Source: Deltaproteobacteria bacterium (GTDB lineage Bacteria; Myxococcota_A; UBA796; SXON01). From it: a DNA stretch of 50,657 nucleotides. Position 1 is the stretch's first letter; every line of letters starts with the position of its first letter. Location: the NCBI GenBank assembly GCA_947490345.1, contig CANLGL010000035.1:1-50657 (forward strand). The letters are read 5' to 3'. Positions 41,536 to 50,023 of the stretch are shown here, piece by piece. The notes under the pieces were generated by a model. That model ran no database searches and was not told where the DNA came from. It worked only from the letters and a program-made list of their open reading frames with translations. The position numbers and the translations under genes are program-made.

Positions 41536-42293
41536 GTCCCGCTGGCCTCGGTCGCCTTCACCATCCGCCACCACACCTCGAGCTGATCCAGCCCCGCGTC
41601 GGCCGGCTCTATTCCCGCGGTGGCGGCGTGGGCCTCGACGCCGCGGAAGCGTCGTTCGAAGCGGCTGTTGGCCATGCGGAGCGCGTCTTCGCCGGCCACG
41701 CCGACGTAGCGACCGACGTTGGCCAGAGCCAGAAGCAAATCGCCGTATTCGTGGGCGATCCGGTCCGGGTCCGCGGTTTGGAGGGCCTCCGCGAGCTCGG
41801 CGCGCTCCTCGTCGACCTTGGCCATCACCCCGCCCAGGTCGGGCCACTCAAAACCGACGCCGGCCGCCTTCTCGGCGACGCGGTGCGCCCGCAAAAGCGC
41901 CGGGAGACCCAGGGGTACGCCGTCGATGCGGGAGCGCCCGACCCGCGCCTTACGACGCTCCCACAGCGCGTGGGTGCCTTCGCCATCCGGGGCACCGCCG
42001 GCGTAGATGTTCGGGTGCCGCTCCTTCATCTTGTCGGTGATTCCGCGCGCGACGTCGTCCAGCGTAAATTCTCCCCGGTCCTCGTACATCCGGGCGATGA
42101 GCACGATCTGGAAAAGCAGGTCGCCCAGCTCTTCCCGGACGTCGGCAGGGTCGCCCCGATCGATGGCGTCGAGGGCTTCGGCCGCTTCTTCCGCGAGGTA
42201 GGGGCGCATGGTTCCAGGGGTCTGCGCGCGATCCCACGGGCACTCCACGCGCAGGCGGGCGACAAGCTCGCGGAGCTCTTCTACGGCGGCCAC
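41532..42293 (-). CDS. mazG: MazG-family nucleoside triphosphate pyrophosphohydrolase
   Basis: A 253-aa house-cleaning pyrophosphohydrolase. GTG 42293 lies 2 nt after the upstream stop. The two MazG repeats are visible: ELRELVARLRVECPWDRAQT, EEAAEALDAIDRGDPADVREELGDLLFQIVLIARMYED (EExxE/EExxD metal sites), and in the second half KVDEERAELAEALQTADPDRIAHEYGDLLLALANVGRYVG. KERHPNIYAG is a common family word. It would degrade abnormal or excess NTPs in the cytoplasm. It sits in an apparent minus-strand operon: Asp-rich lipoprotein, mazG, fxsA. Confidence 0.92.
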   Translation of the reverse strand: MAAVEELRELVARLRVECPWDRAQTPGTMRPYLAEEAAEALDAIDRGDPADVREELGDLLFQIVLIARMYEDRGEFTLDDVARGITDKMKERHPNIYAGGAPDGEGTHALWERRKARVGRSRIDGVPLGLPALLRAHRVAEKAAGVGFEWPDLGGVMAKVDEERAELAEALQTADPDRIAHEYGDLLLALANVGRYVGVAGEDALRMANSRFERRFRGVEAHAATAGIEPADAGLDQLEVWWRMVKATEASGT

Positions 42294-42295
42294 GG

Positions 42296-43141
42296 CTACA
42301 TCGGCGCCACGGTGATCGCGACGGCGGTCAGCACGGAAAGCTCCACCTCGCCCTGGAGCATGGGCTGCCCTTCCATCGCCACGAGCGTCCCGGCGAGCAC
42401 CCACGCCGACTCCTCCGGCAACGCCGCGATCCACACATTGACGCTGGTTCCCGTGGCCAGGCCTGGATTGTTGAGCTGAAGGGTCCCGCTGCCTTCGGCC
42501 TCGAACTCGCCGAACCAGATGACCTGCAAGATCTCGGTGTCGGTCAGCTCCAGCGGAGGCCGGTCCCCGTCGGCGTCGGTCGTGGTCCAGGTGACCTCGG
42601 TGACCGCGTCGTTGAGCGGGGTCAAGTAGGTGCTCGTGTCCGCGGTCAGGATCCCGATCTCGCCGATGGTGTGCACGCCGCCGTTCTCGCTGAGGTCGAT
42701 CGTACCGCTGATGTTGCGCAGCATCACGTCGATGGTTCGGGTCTCGCCGGCGGTGAGCGTGATCGGGGCGTAGGGCACACCGTAGGGATTCTCGCCGGTG
42801 GCGAGCACGTAGAACGAGGCCACCTCGGCCTTGAGGTTGCTGATCTCGTAGTTGCCGTCGGCGTCGGTCTTGGCGGTGAGGCACAGGTCGCGACAGATGT
42901 TCACCCGGAAGTTCTCCGCGGGGGTGCCGCCACGCAACGTGATCTGCCCGGACACGATGGCCTTGGTGGGATCAGCGTCGGTGTCGGTGTCGGTGTCCGA
43001 ATCGGTGTCCGTGTCGCTGTCCGAATCGCTGTCGGTGTCGGTGTCGGTGTCGGTGTCTGCATCCGACGGCGTGTCGGTCGCGGAGGTGTCGCCGGTACAC
43101 GCCACGAGGAAGAACGCGAGGGAGAGCGGAAGTGACTGCAT
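42296..43141 (-). CDS. Asp-rich lipoprotein with carboxypeptidase-regulatory-like domain
   Basis: A 281-aa lipoprotein from ATG 43141. MQSLPLSLAFFLVACTGD has a clear lipobox (LVAC). Residues ~25-55 are a low-complexity (DT)n/(DS)n linker, of the same type as in the 0-5 kb paralogues although the downstream domain differs. Residues ~58-125 (AIVSGQITLRGGTPAENFRVNICRDLCLTAKTDADGNYEISNL) look like a carboxypeptidase-regulatory/Ig-like domain with a Cys pair. The C-terminal 150 residues are beta-rich and not recognised. Divergent from the Ser/Thr kinase gene with a 77-bp gap; 2 nt before mazG. Probably surface exposed. Confidence 0.78.
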   Translation of the reverse strand: MQSLPLSLAFFLVACTGDTSATDTPSDADTDTDTDTDSDSDSDTDTDSDTDTDTDADPTKAIVSGQITLRGGTPAENFRVNICRDLCLTAKTDADGNYEISNLKAEVASFYVLATGENPYGVPYAPITLTAGETRTIDVMLRNISGTIDLSENGGVHTIGEIGILTADTSTYLTPLNDAVTEVTWTTTDADGDRPPLELTDTEILQVIWFGEFEAEGSGTLQLNNPGLATGTSVNVWIAALPEESAWVLAGTLVAMEGQPMLQGEVELSVLTAVAITVAPM

Positions 43142-43218
43142 GCCGCCCACGTACACGGTCCCGGCGCGGACCACAAGCGGGATCTGCCGGCGGCCGCGTT
43201 ACGACTGGTGCGCTGCCG

Positions 43219-44700
43219 ATGTCCACCCCCCTCCCCACGCCTGAGGCCTTCGGGCCCTACCAGTTGCTCGAGAAGATCGCGACCGGCGGCATGGCCGAGG
43301 TTTTTCGCGCCCGGTCGCACGGGGCCATGGGGTTCGAGAAGATCCTCGTCGTCAAGCGGATCCTCGACCAGCTCGCGAAGGACGAGGAGTTCCGGGAGCT
43401 GTTCAAGAACGAGGCTCGGATCGCCGCGGAGCTCTCCCACGTCAACATCGTGCAGGTCTTCGAGTTGGGGCAGCACGAAGAGCATCTGTACATCGCGATG
43501 GAGTACGTGCACGGGCTGGACCTGGCGCGCCTCGCCGCCCGCGCCCGCCCGCTGGGGGATTTCCCCGTCAATCTGGCGCTGTTCATCACCGGCGAAGTGC
43601 TCAAGGCGCTGGCCTACGCCCACTCCCAGACGGACAGTGAGGGGCGCCCGTTGCACCTCGTGCATTGCGACATCTCTCCTCAAAACGTGCTCATCAGCTT
43701 TTCCGGAGAGGTGAAGCTCACCGACTTCGGGATCAGCAGGGCCGCGGTGCAGAAGGCCGAGCAGAGCGTCATCCGGGGGAAGTACAGCTACATGTCGCCC
43801 GAGCAGGCGGAGTCGCGGGCGCTGGATGGCCGCAGCGACCTCTTCTCGTTGGGCACGATGTTGTATGAGCTCCTCACCGGGCGGCGCCTGTTCAAGGCGG
43901 CCAATCGCGACGAGACCCTGGCCCGGGTACGCCGCGCCGAGGTGCCGAGTCCGCGGCCCTATCGGAAGGAGATCAGCGAGGAGCTAGAGGGCTTCCTGCT
44001 CAAGACGTTGTCGCGACATCAAGGCGATCGTTTTCGGGACGCGTACGAGATGCTCGAAGCGCTCTCGAAGCTCATCCTGAGCGAGGGTCACCGGGGGACC
44101 AACAGCGACGTCGCGGCCTACCTCCGGGAGGTGATCGAGGCGGCAAACGCGGCGGCAAACCCGGCGGCACCGCCGCGATCGGCATCCGGAGGCCGGCAGG
44201 GCGTGCCGACGCCGCTGGTGGCGCTGGCTATCGAAGCGTCGCCGCCGCCGCGCTCGATCGCGTCCCCCCGGCACTCGATCCCGGCGCTGACCCAGGAGTG
44301 GATGGCCGTGATCGAGGAGTGTCAGGGCGAGGTCTGGGAGCGAGGCGAGGGGAGCATGCTGGTGGTCTGGCCGGCCGCGGCGGGCTTCAAGGAAACGGTC
44401 GCGCGGTGTGTCCGCGCCGCGTCTCAACTTCAGCGCGTCACCGGTCAGGCTGGATATCGCCTGTCCGCAGGCATCGCGCCCGGCGTCGCCCGGATCCGGC
44501 CGGACAGCGGCCGCCCTGGCGACGGCTGGGAGCTGTCAGGGCCCTTCTACCTGGCCCGGTGGATGATGAACCTGAGCGCACACCGGGGCAGGATCCTGCT
44601 CACCGAAGTGGGCGCCAAGCAGATTGAACAACCGACGGTCATGTTGGGGCGAATCCCGATCCAAGGCAATCGCTACATCAACCTTCACGAGGTGGCGTAG
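43219..44700 (+). CDS. Ser/Thr protein kinase with C-terminal cyclase-homology-like domain
   Basis: A 493-aa kinase of the Hanks type. ATG 43219. Kinase domain ~14-275: Gly-loop IATGGMAEVF, Lys 46 in VVKR, VHCDISPQNVLI with the catalytic Asp 151 (HCD rather than the usual HRD), TDFGIS (Asp 169), YMSPEQAE and SDLFSLGTMLYELLTG. A linker of Ala/Pro follows. Residues ~358-493 (WMAVIEECQGEVWERGEGSMLVVWPAA to RILLTEVGAKQIEQPTVMLGRIPIQGNRYINLHEV) have the strand/helix layout of a class III nucleotide cyclase homology domain, but the usual metal-binding Asp and substrate Lys/Asp positions are not recognisable. I think it is a non-catalytic sensory or dimerisation domain. No transmembrane segment. It overlaps the convergent DnaQ-WYL gene by 23 bp. 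Confidence 0.85.
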   Translation: MSTPLPTPEAFGPYQLLEKIATGGMAEVFRARSHGAMGFEKILVVKRILDQLAKDEEFRELFKNEARIAAELSHVNIVQVFELGQHEEHLYIAMEYVHGLDLARLAARARPLGDFPVNLALFITGEVLKALAYAHSQTDSEGRPLHLVHCDISPQNVLISFSGEVKLTDFGISRAAVQKAEQSVIRGKYSYMSPEQAESRALDGRSDLFSLGTMLYELLTGRRLFKAANRDETLARVRRAEVPSPRPYRKEISEELEGFLLKTLSRHQGDRFRDAYEMLEALSKLILSEGHRGTNSDVAAYLREVIEAANAAANPAAPPRSASGGRQGVPTPLVALAIEASPPPRSIASPRHSIPALTQEWMAVIEECQGEVWERGEGSMLVVWPAAAGFKETVARCVRAASQLQRVTGQAGYRLSAGIAPGVARIRPDSGRPGDGWELSGPFYLARWMMNLSAHRGRILLTEVGAKQIEQPTVMLGRIPIQGNRYINLHEVA

Positions 44701-45490
44701 GTTCCTCGCTCACGATGCGCAGGCGGTCCACGCGGAAGGTCCGGTCGGCGTCGCGGAGGTGGCACCAGGCCGCGACGGCCGACCGGGTGACCCTTTGGAC
44801 CGTGATGAGCCGTCGGGTGGCGGGGCGGTCGGGGAAGTCGCCGCTGACGTAGTCGACGAGCAGCGAGACGCGTCCGGTCCGGGAGCACTCCAGCCGAGCG
44901 AGCACCGCGTTGTGCTCGGCCGGGGTTCGCCGACGACAGAGCTGCTGGATGGCCTCCAGCGGGGCCGTGGCGGAGGGGTCCGCCACCGCCGCGAGCGCCT
45001 GGACCAGCTCCCAGGTGGCCCGCGCGTCGTCCAGGGCGCGATGGGCCTGCTGGCGTTTCAGGTCGAAGCGTCGGCACAGGGTGGCCAGCCGATGGTCGCC
45101 GATGGCGAGGACCCGTCGCGCCAGACCGAGCGTGTCGACGACGGGCGGGGCGGGAGCGACCCGGCCGACGCGAGCGTACTCCATCTCGAGGAATGAAAGG
45201 TCAAACGCAGCGTTGTGGGCGATGAGCACCGCCCCCGCCAACTGCCGCTCCAGCTCGTCGAGCACCTCGGAGAATCCGGGTCGCCCGGCCAGCATGGCGT
45301 CGGTGATCCCGTGGATGTGGGTGGCGCCGACGCGACGGCCGGGGTCGATGAGCGTGTGCCAGAGCTGTGGTTCCCTACCCGGCCGCCCGCGCACCACCGC
45401 CACCTCGATGACCCGGTCGCCACGCGCCGCGGAGAGCCCGGTGGTCTCGAAGTCCAGCGCCGCGAGCTCAAGCTCCAAAAACGGGGTCAC
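44678..45490 (-). CDS. DnaQ-type 3'-5' exonuclease fused to a WYL domain
   Basis: A 270-aa protein; GTG 45490 overlaps the upstream stop (GTGA). Residues 1-~165 are a DEDDh exonuclease like the DNA polymerase III epsilon subunit: LDFETTGL (Asp 13, Glu 15, Exo I), HNAAFDLSFLE (His 92/Asn 93/Asp 97, Exo II) and AHRALDDA (His 150 to Asp 155, Exo III). Residues ~205-262 (VSLLVDYVSGDFPDR to WCHLRDADRTFRVDRLRIV) match a WYL domain, a ligand- or nucleic-acid-sensing SH3-like fold found in transcription factors and phage-defence regulators. The fusion suggests an exonuclease whose activity is gated by a bound ligand or nucleic acid. It follows the PHP metallohydrolase gene. Confidence 0.82.
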   Translation of the reverse strand: MTPFLELELAALDFETTGLSAARGDRVIEVAVVRGRPGREPQLWHTLIDPGRRVGATHIHGITDAMLAGRPGFSEVLDELERQLAGAVLIAHNAAFDLSFLEMEYARVGRVAPAPPVVDTLGLARRVLAIGDHRLATLCRRFDLKRQQAHRALDDARATWELVQALAAVADPSATAPLEAIQQLCRRRTPAEHNAVLARLECSRTGRVSLLVDYVSGDFPDRPATRRLITVQRVTRSAVAAWCHLRDADRTFRVDRLRIVSEEPTPPREG

Positions 45491-48453
45491 TCGGGCTCGA
45501 TCGGCTCGCGCATGAACTCGGGGATGCCGGGCGGGGCGATGAGGCCGTCCCCATCGACATCGACGAAGATCGGATTGGTGAGCGCGAACGGGAGCACCGG
45601 CCCGTCCCGCGGGACGGGCACGCCAGGAGAAAGGAAGGCGCCCACCCCCGGGACGACCGACAAGGCCTCGATCACGACATCCTGGAGCTCGACCGGCGGG
45701 ATGTCCACGGGGCTGAAAACCGGGGAAAGATCGTCGTCACCCATGGCGATGATCACAAACCAACTGTCCTTGGTGACCTCGACCTCCAGCGTCTCGCGCA
45801 TCTTGATGACGTCGGGGTCGAGGCCTGACCACTCGTGGATGAGCACGCCGTTCTGGTACAACTCCACGCGGTCGACCGTCATCCACGTTGGCGCCTGGAT
45901 CTCCACGTTCAGCGTCACCACGCCGTCAGCTACCGAGACGGTGTCGCCTACGATCGCGTCGTCTTCGGCCGTAAAGCGAACGAACGGGCCGTAGCTCGCG
46001 ACGACATGCCCCGCTTTCACTGCGTCGGCGACGGCCTGCTCGTCGAGGCCGCCGGGCTCGTCGCGGTCCACGTAGACGTAGTTGCGGGGGCAGCCGGCTT
46101 CGATCGAAAAGCGGCTGTGGGTGTCGGAATTGCCGATCGCCGTCACCCGGACGCCGGTGTTGAGCATCGTGAACCAGTCGTCCACCTGGCCGTCATGGCC
46201 ATAGCCGAGCCGGTACACCTCTTCGTCGAGTTGAATCTGCTCGGTGCCCGTCCGCTTGATCATGTCGTAAGCCGTCACCGGCCAACCCTGCGCATAGGCG
46301 GTCAGCTCGGCCTGGGTGGGCGTGCGGATGAGGTCGAAGCGCTTTCCGTTGAGCAGCTCCAGGGCCTCGTAGTCGGTGGTGAAGTTGGAAGGCTCCTTCA
46401 GGATCGGATTGGCGAAGGCGAGGGTCGGGGTGGAAACCAGGCCGTCGTAGGCGCTGAAACCGAACTGATCGAAGTAGCCGAGGATGCCATCGCGAGGGTG
46501 GGCCACGAAACGCAGCGGCTCATACCCAGCCTGGACACCGAGGCTTTCGAGCTCGGCCAGGAGTTCCGCCGGGGGCATTCCGGTCCAGTCGAAGGCGCCG
46601 CCCTGGTCGAGGAGCGTGTCGTTGCCGAGCGGCATCCCGATGAAGTGACCGATCTCCAGCGTCGTCGTTTCGAGGCCGACCGCCGTCTTGACGAAGGCTT
46701 CCAGACCCAGTGCTTGGACCACGGGCGCGTAGTCGGTGAGGTAGTCGTGGTCGGAGCTGCTGAAGAACTCGACCCCCTCTGCGACCATGGTGACGACGCG
46801 GTTTTCGAGGGAGACCCCGCTGTCGAAGCTGTTGGCGGCGTGCACATGGAAGTCGGCGCTGATCCAGCCGTCGGTCTCGACCGTGTGGAGCACCTGCAGC
46901 GTGAGCTCAGCCTTCCCGTCGGCGCGGATCGTGAACGGCTCAGACTCGTCGAGCTCGTACTCCAGGCCGCGACTGGCGACGGCACGGTAGGTGCCCGGCG
47001 GGAGGGTGGTCGACCCTTCACCGTGGGGGAGGAAGAAGACCGCGGAGGCGCCGCCGTTGACGATGGTGTCGCCGTAGTCGCGCGCCAGGGTGCTGGTACC
47101 CGTGTCCTCAAACACGGTCACCTTGGCCGGCACGTGTCGGCCGGTCTCGTCGACGACCTCGACGTCAAGCTGTCCTGCCCGCCCCAGGCCGAGGACCAGC
47201 GTCTGGCTCTTGCCCTCTACGACCTCGATGCTGACGCGCTTGCCGTCGGGTCGGCCCTCCTGGTGGACGAGCAACTCGTACCCGCCCGGGGGGAGCGAGC
47301 CGCCAAAGCTGCCGTCCCTCTGGGTGTCGTCGCCGACGTCGCTCTCCCACTGGTTCCACGGCTTGTCGCCTCCGGCCAGAAATACGAGGACGCTCGCTCC
47401 GGACACTGCCACGCCGCTGCCCTCTTCCAGGACAAAGCCGCTGACGGTGCCGTGGGGCAGCTCCCGAGCCTCGATCAGCGCGTCCAGCGCGCTGCCGACG
47501 TCGCCCCGACCGACGGCGAACCACCGCGTGTACTGGTAGGACTGGCCGCCATGGAAGCGGTCGTATTCCTCGTCGCCCTCGCCGGTGTCTCCCGAGTCGG
47601 TGACGTCGCCGATTTGCCCCGCGCCGAAGGTGGCGGTCTGCGAAGACGTGAAGAGCGGGACGAACAGGTCGCCCCCCTCCGCCATCGTCGCGTAGGACAC
47701 GCCGTCGCCCACGCCCGCGAGGAACTCGAACTGAAACGGACTCGTGAAGGTGTTCTTGCCGGAGTGGACCGCGTCGGCGACGAGCTGGTCTTCGTCGAAG
47801 CCGCCGCCGGGCGCGAAGACGTCGACGCTGCCGCCTTGGAGGTAGAAGTCGCCGAACGCGAGGCCGCTGATCATCGCGTAGTCGAGCAGCGGCAGCTCGG
47901 TCGTGGAGCCGGGGGACTCCGTCGCGGTCGTAAACGTCGGTGTCACCGAGGCGGTGGTGACGATCTTGACCGCGGGGGAGCCCGGCAGAAGGATGTAGTC
48001 GTTGGTGATCGTGAATTCGGGCTGATCGACGATGGCCCACAGCGGCTGCAGCATCGTGAGGAACGGGGTCCCGAGCCCGGTGGCCCGGATGATCGCGGCG
48101 TCGGTGGTGCTTCCTTCCGCCAGCACGATCACCTCGCCCGCGGTGTCCACCGCGGCGATGTTCATGTTGACGGTGGAGAAGAACTCCGCGATCTGGTCGT
48201 TTCCATGCCCGGCGCCGTACTTCGGATCGGCGCGCCGGATGTCGGCGTCGCACAGCGTGCCACCGAAGGGGGAGGGCCCCATCGAATAGCGCGGTCCGAG
48301 GATCGCGACGCGGATGCGGTCGTTTTCGAGGAGGAAGTCCCCGGGGCGCGCCGTTGCCTTGGGACCCCCGATGGTGTCGCTCAACGTTTCGATCGGTCGG
48401 GCCGAGGCCCATTCGGACGAGGTGGAGCAGGCGAACAGCGCGAAGATGAGCAT
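45487..48453 (-). CDS. Large lipoprotein metallohydrolase of the PHP (CehA/McbA-like) family
   Basis: A 988-aa lipoprotein. ATG 48453 gives MLIFALFACSTSS (lipid Cys ~9). The N-terminal ~390 residues are an unrecognised beta-rich region. A carboxypeptidase-regulatory-like domain (GTVSGFVLEEGSGVAVSGASVLVF) follows at ~335-430. The PHP metallohydrolase part has DFHVHAANSFDSG (HxH, ~534-546), FFSSSDHDYLTDY (~562-574), a His in FVAHPRDG and IGNSDTHSR (~774-782), i.e. the metal ligands of CehA/McbA-type PHP proteins. The C-terminus is beta-rich. It likely hydrolyses a phosphoester or ester outside the cytoplasm; substrate unknown. It overlaps the DnaQ-WYL start and is divergent from the porin by 37 bp. 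Confidence 0.82.
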   Translation of the reverse strand: MLIFALFACSTSSEWASARPIETLSDTIGGPKATARPGDFLLENDRIRVAILGPRYSMGPSPFGGTLCDADIRRADPKYGAGHGNDQIAEFFSTVNMNIAAVDTAGEVIVLAEGSTTDAAIIRATGLGTPFLTMLQPLWAIVDQPEFTITNDYILLPGSPAVKIVTTASVTPTFTTATESPGSTTELPLLDYAMISGLAFGDFYLQGGSVDVFAPGGGFDEDQLVADAVHSGKNTFTSPFQFEFLAGVGDGVSYATMAEGGDLFVPLFTSSQTATFGAGQIGDVTDSGDTGEGDEEYDRFHGGQSYQYTRWFAVGRGDVGSALDALIEARELPHGTVSGFVLEEGSGVAVSGASVLVFLAGGDKPWNQWESDVGDDTQRDGSFGGSLPPGGYELLVHQEGRPDGKRVSIEVVEGKSQTLVLGLGRAGQLDVEVVDETGRHVPAKVTVFEDTGTSTLARDYGDTIVNGGASAVFFLPHGEGSTTLPPGTYRAVASRGLEYELDESEPFTIRADGKAELTLQVLHTVETDGWISADFHVHAANSFDSGVSLENRVVTMVAEGVEFFSSSDHDYLTDYAPVVQALGLEAFVKTAVGLETTTLEIGHFIGMPLGNDTLLDQGGAFDWTGMPPAELLAELESLGVQAGYEPLRFVAHPRDGILGYFDQFGFSAYDGLVSTPTLAFANPILKEPSNFTTDYEALELLNGKRFDLIRTPTQAELTAYAQGWPVTAYDMIKRTGTEQIQLDEEVYRLGYGHDGQVDDWFTMLNTGVRVTAIGNSDTHSRFSIEAGCPRNYVYVDRDEPGGLDEQAVADAVKAGHVVASYGPFVRFTAEDDAIVGDTVSVADGVVTLNVEIQAPTWMTVDRVELYQNGVLIHEWSGLDPDVIKMRETLEVEVTKDSWFVIIAMGDDDLSPVFSPVDIPPVELQDVVIEALSVVPGVGAFLSPGVPVPRDGPVLPFALTNPIFVDVDGDGLIAPPGIPEFMREPIEPE

Positions 48454-48490
48454 GGCGTGGTGTACGATATCGCTCCGAGCACGAACGACC

Positions 48491-49570
48491 ATGCCCCTCC
48501 TCCTCGCCGCCCTCTGTTTCTCCACGGCGCACGCCGAAGATGCTTCTCCACCGCCCGCCGCTGCCGCGGGCTTCCCCTTTGAGATCGACGGCGCGGCCGT
48601 GCGCCCCATCGCGCTCGCGCAGGTTTGGCTCACCGCCTTCGACATGGACGCCGACGCGCAGGCGGATGCCAGCGGCTACGGCGACCCCGAAGACGACCCC
48701 GGCCTGAAGATCAAGCGCGTTCGCGTGGGCCTGGCCGGCGACATCAAGAAGTGGAAGTACCGGATCACCTTGGGCACCAGCGCGCCGTACGACGGCCTCG
48801 ACGAGCCCGCGGAGCCCATCGAGGTGGTGGACGCCTGGGTCGGCGTCGAGCCGATCAACGGTCTCGACATCCGTGTTGGCCGCACCAAGGTACCGTTTTC
48901 GCGGGACCAGCTCATCGGCGCCGGTGAGCTGACCTTCACCGAGCGTGGCGTGGCCTCCGAGCACCTCGTTCCCGACCGGACCCTGGGGCTGACCGCCGGG
49001 TTCAAGCGGGGCGGCGGCGCGGCGCATGTCGGCGTGTTCAACTCGGGCGGCGATCTCTTCGGCGATGACGCGCCTGGAAAGCTGCTTGCGGGTCGGGTGG
49101 AGTGGGACTTCGGCAAGGCCAACACCTACAAGACCTGGGGTGATCGCAAGGAATTCGGGCTCGGCATCGGCGCCAACGCCTTCTACGAGATGGGTGTCGC
49201 GACCGACGCCTTGGCCGTGGGCGGTGATTTGATGCTCCGCGCCGCCGGACTGTCGCTCCTGGTCGACGGCGCCTTCAGCCACCTCGCCCCGACCGCGACC
49301 TCCGTCGATTCGCCCGAGGTTTGGGCCGAGACTGACCGCTACGGGGTGACGACCCAGTTGTCCTATCAGGCCGGTCCCATCGAGCCCGCGGTGCGATTCT
49401 CGCTCTACGACGACAGCACGCTGGGGCAGTATTCGCACCTCCTGGTCGGCGGGGCGTGGCACACGGCGGAGGACCACGTGCGGGTCGGGCTCGGCTACGA
49501 GCTGCGGCTGGAAGCGCAGGACTCGGTGGACAACGACACCGCCCGCCTCTGGGCCCAGTTTCAGCTTTAG
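48491..49570 (+). CDS. Outer-membrane porin, OprO/OprP type
   Basis: A 359-aa porin. Signal peptide MPLLLAALCFSTAHAEDA. The body has LKIKRVRVGLAGDIKKWKYRITLGTSAPYDG, VVDAWVGVEPINGLDIRVGRTKVPFSRDQLIGAGELTFTERG, DRTLGLTAGF, and a long barrel with VGVFNSGGDLFG and a final WAQFQL ending in an aromatic/hydrophobic strand (FQL). The RVxxxG...GxxKxPFSR signature is that of the phosphate-selective O/P porin family. It should allow anion diffusion across the outer membrane; phosphate specificity is not shown by the sequence. ATG 48491. The small next gene begins 3 nt after the stop. Confidence 0.88.
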   Translation: MPLLLAALCFSTAHAEDASPPPAAAAGFPFEIDGAAVRPIALAQVWLTAFDMDADAQADASGYGDPEDDPGLKIKRVRVGLAGDIKKWKYRITLGTSAPYDGLDEPAEPIEVVDAWVGVEPINGLDIRVGRTKVPFSRDQLIGAGELTFTERGVASEHLVPDRTLGLTAGFKRGGGAAHVGVFNSGGDLFGDDAPGKLLAGRVEWDFGKANTYKTWGDRKEFGLGIGANAFYEMGVATDALAVGGDLMLRAAGLSLLVDGAFSHLAPTATSVDSPEVWAETDRYGVTTQLSYQAGPIEPAVRFSLYDDSTLGQYSHLLVGGAWHTAEDHVRVGLGYELRLEAQDSVDNDTARLWAQFQL

Positions 49571-49573
49571 CCG

Positions 49574-49891
49574 GTGCGTAGCCCCGGCCTGCCCGAACCC
49601 ACGTTTCGGACCCTCGATGGGGAGTGGGTGTCGTTGGATACGCTGGTTGAGCGAGTGGTCAAGCGGCTCGACGGGGACGTCAGTCCGCTGGTGGCCAAGG
49701 GGGTCATCCAGGTCGCGCGCACCGCGGTCGCGGTCCTCGAGACCGTAGAGATTGGCGCGCTTGCCCGCGACGTGACGATGTCTCTTCGGCCGTCCCACAT
49801 CGTGGTGACGCCCCCCGTCGTCAACGCCATCCTCCTGGCCTACGTCACCGAGGTCGAGCTGCTGGGGGTCGTTCAGATTGCGGAGGGCTAG
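49574..49891 (+). CDS. Small hypothetical protein
   Basis: A 105-aa cytoplasmic-looking protein from GTG 49574, 3 nt after the porin stop, so probably co-transcribed. PTFRTLDGEWVSLDTLVERVVKRLDGDVSPLVAKGVIQVARTAVAVLETVEIGALARDVTMSLRPSHIVVTPPVVNAILLAYVTEVELLGVVQIAEG is mostly alternating helix and strand with no signal peptide and no recognised motif. Confidence that it is translated comes from position, frame and codon composition, not from homology. Confidence 0.6.
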   Translation: MRSPGLPEPTFRTLDGEWVSLDTLVERVVKRLDGDVSPLVAKGVIQVARTAVAVLETVEIGALARDVTMSLRPSHIVVTPPVVNAILLAYVTEVELLGVVQIAEG

Positions 49892-49901
49892 GGGCGGAGT
49901 G

Positions 49902-49967
49902 GGCGGCCGCCCGTGCCGGTCGCCGGGCTCTCGCTGCGGCCCGGGGCCTTCGCTCGATCCCTGCCGC
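49902..49967 (+). repeat. Dispersed intergenic repeat family II, copy 3
   Basis: 66 bp starting GGCGGCCGCC, with CGCCGGGCT, CGCTGCGG, CCGGGGCC and ending CCCTGCCGC. Matches copies at 24320-24390 (inverted) and 28026-28091. Confidence 0.68.
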
Positions 49968-50023
49968 GCGACCCCTTGACGCGCTTGCGGCGTTTGGTCG
50001 CGACCCGCGTTTGGAATTCGTAA

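Noticed and set aside
45835..48582. Long plus-strand frame (915 codons) opposite the PHP lipoprotein gene
   Set aside because: Low-complexity, His/Arg/Val-rich translation with no motif; the minus strand has a lipobox and PHP motifs in the same DNA.
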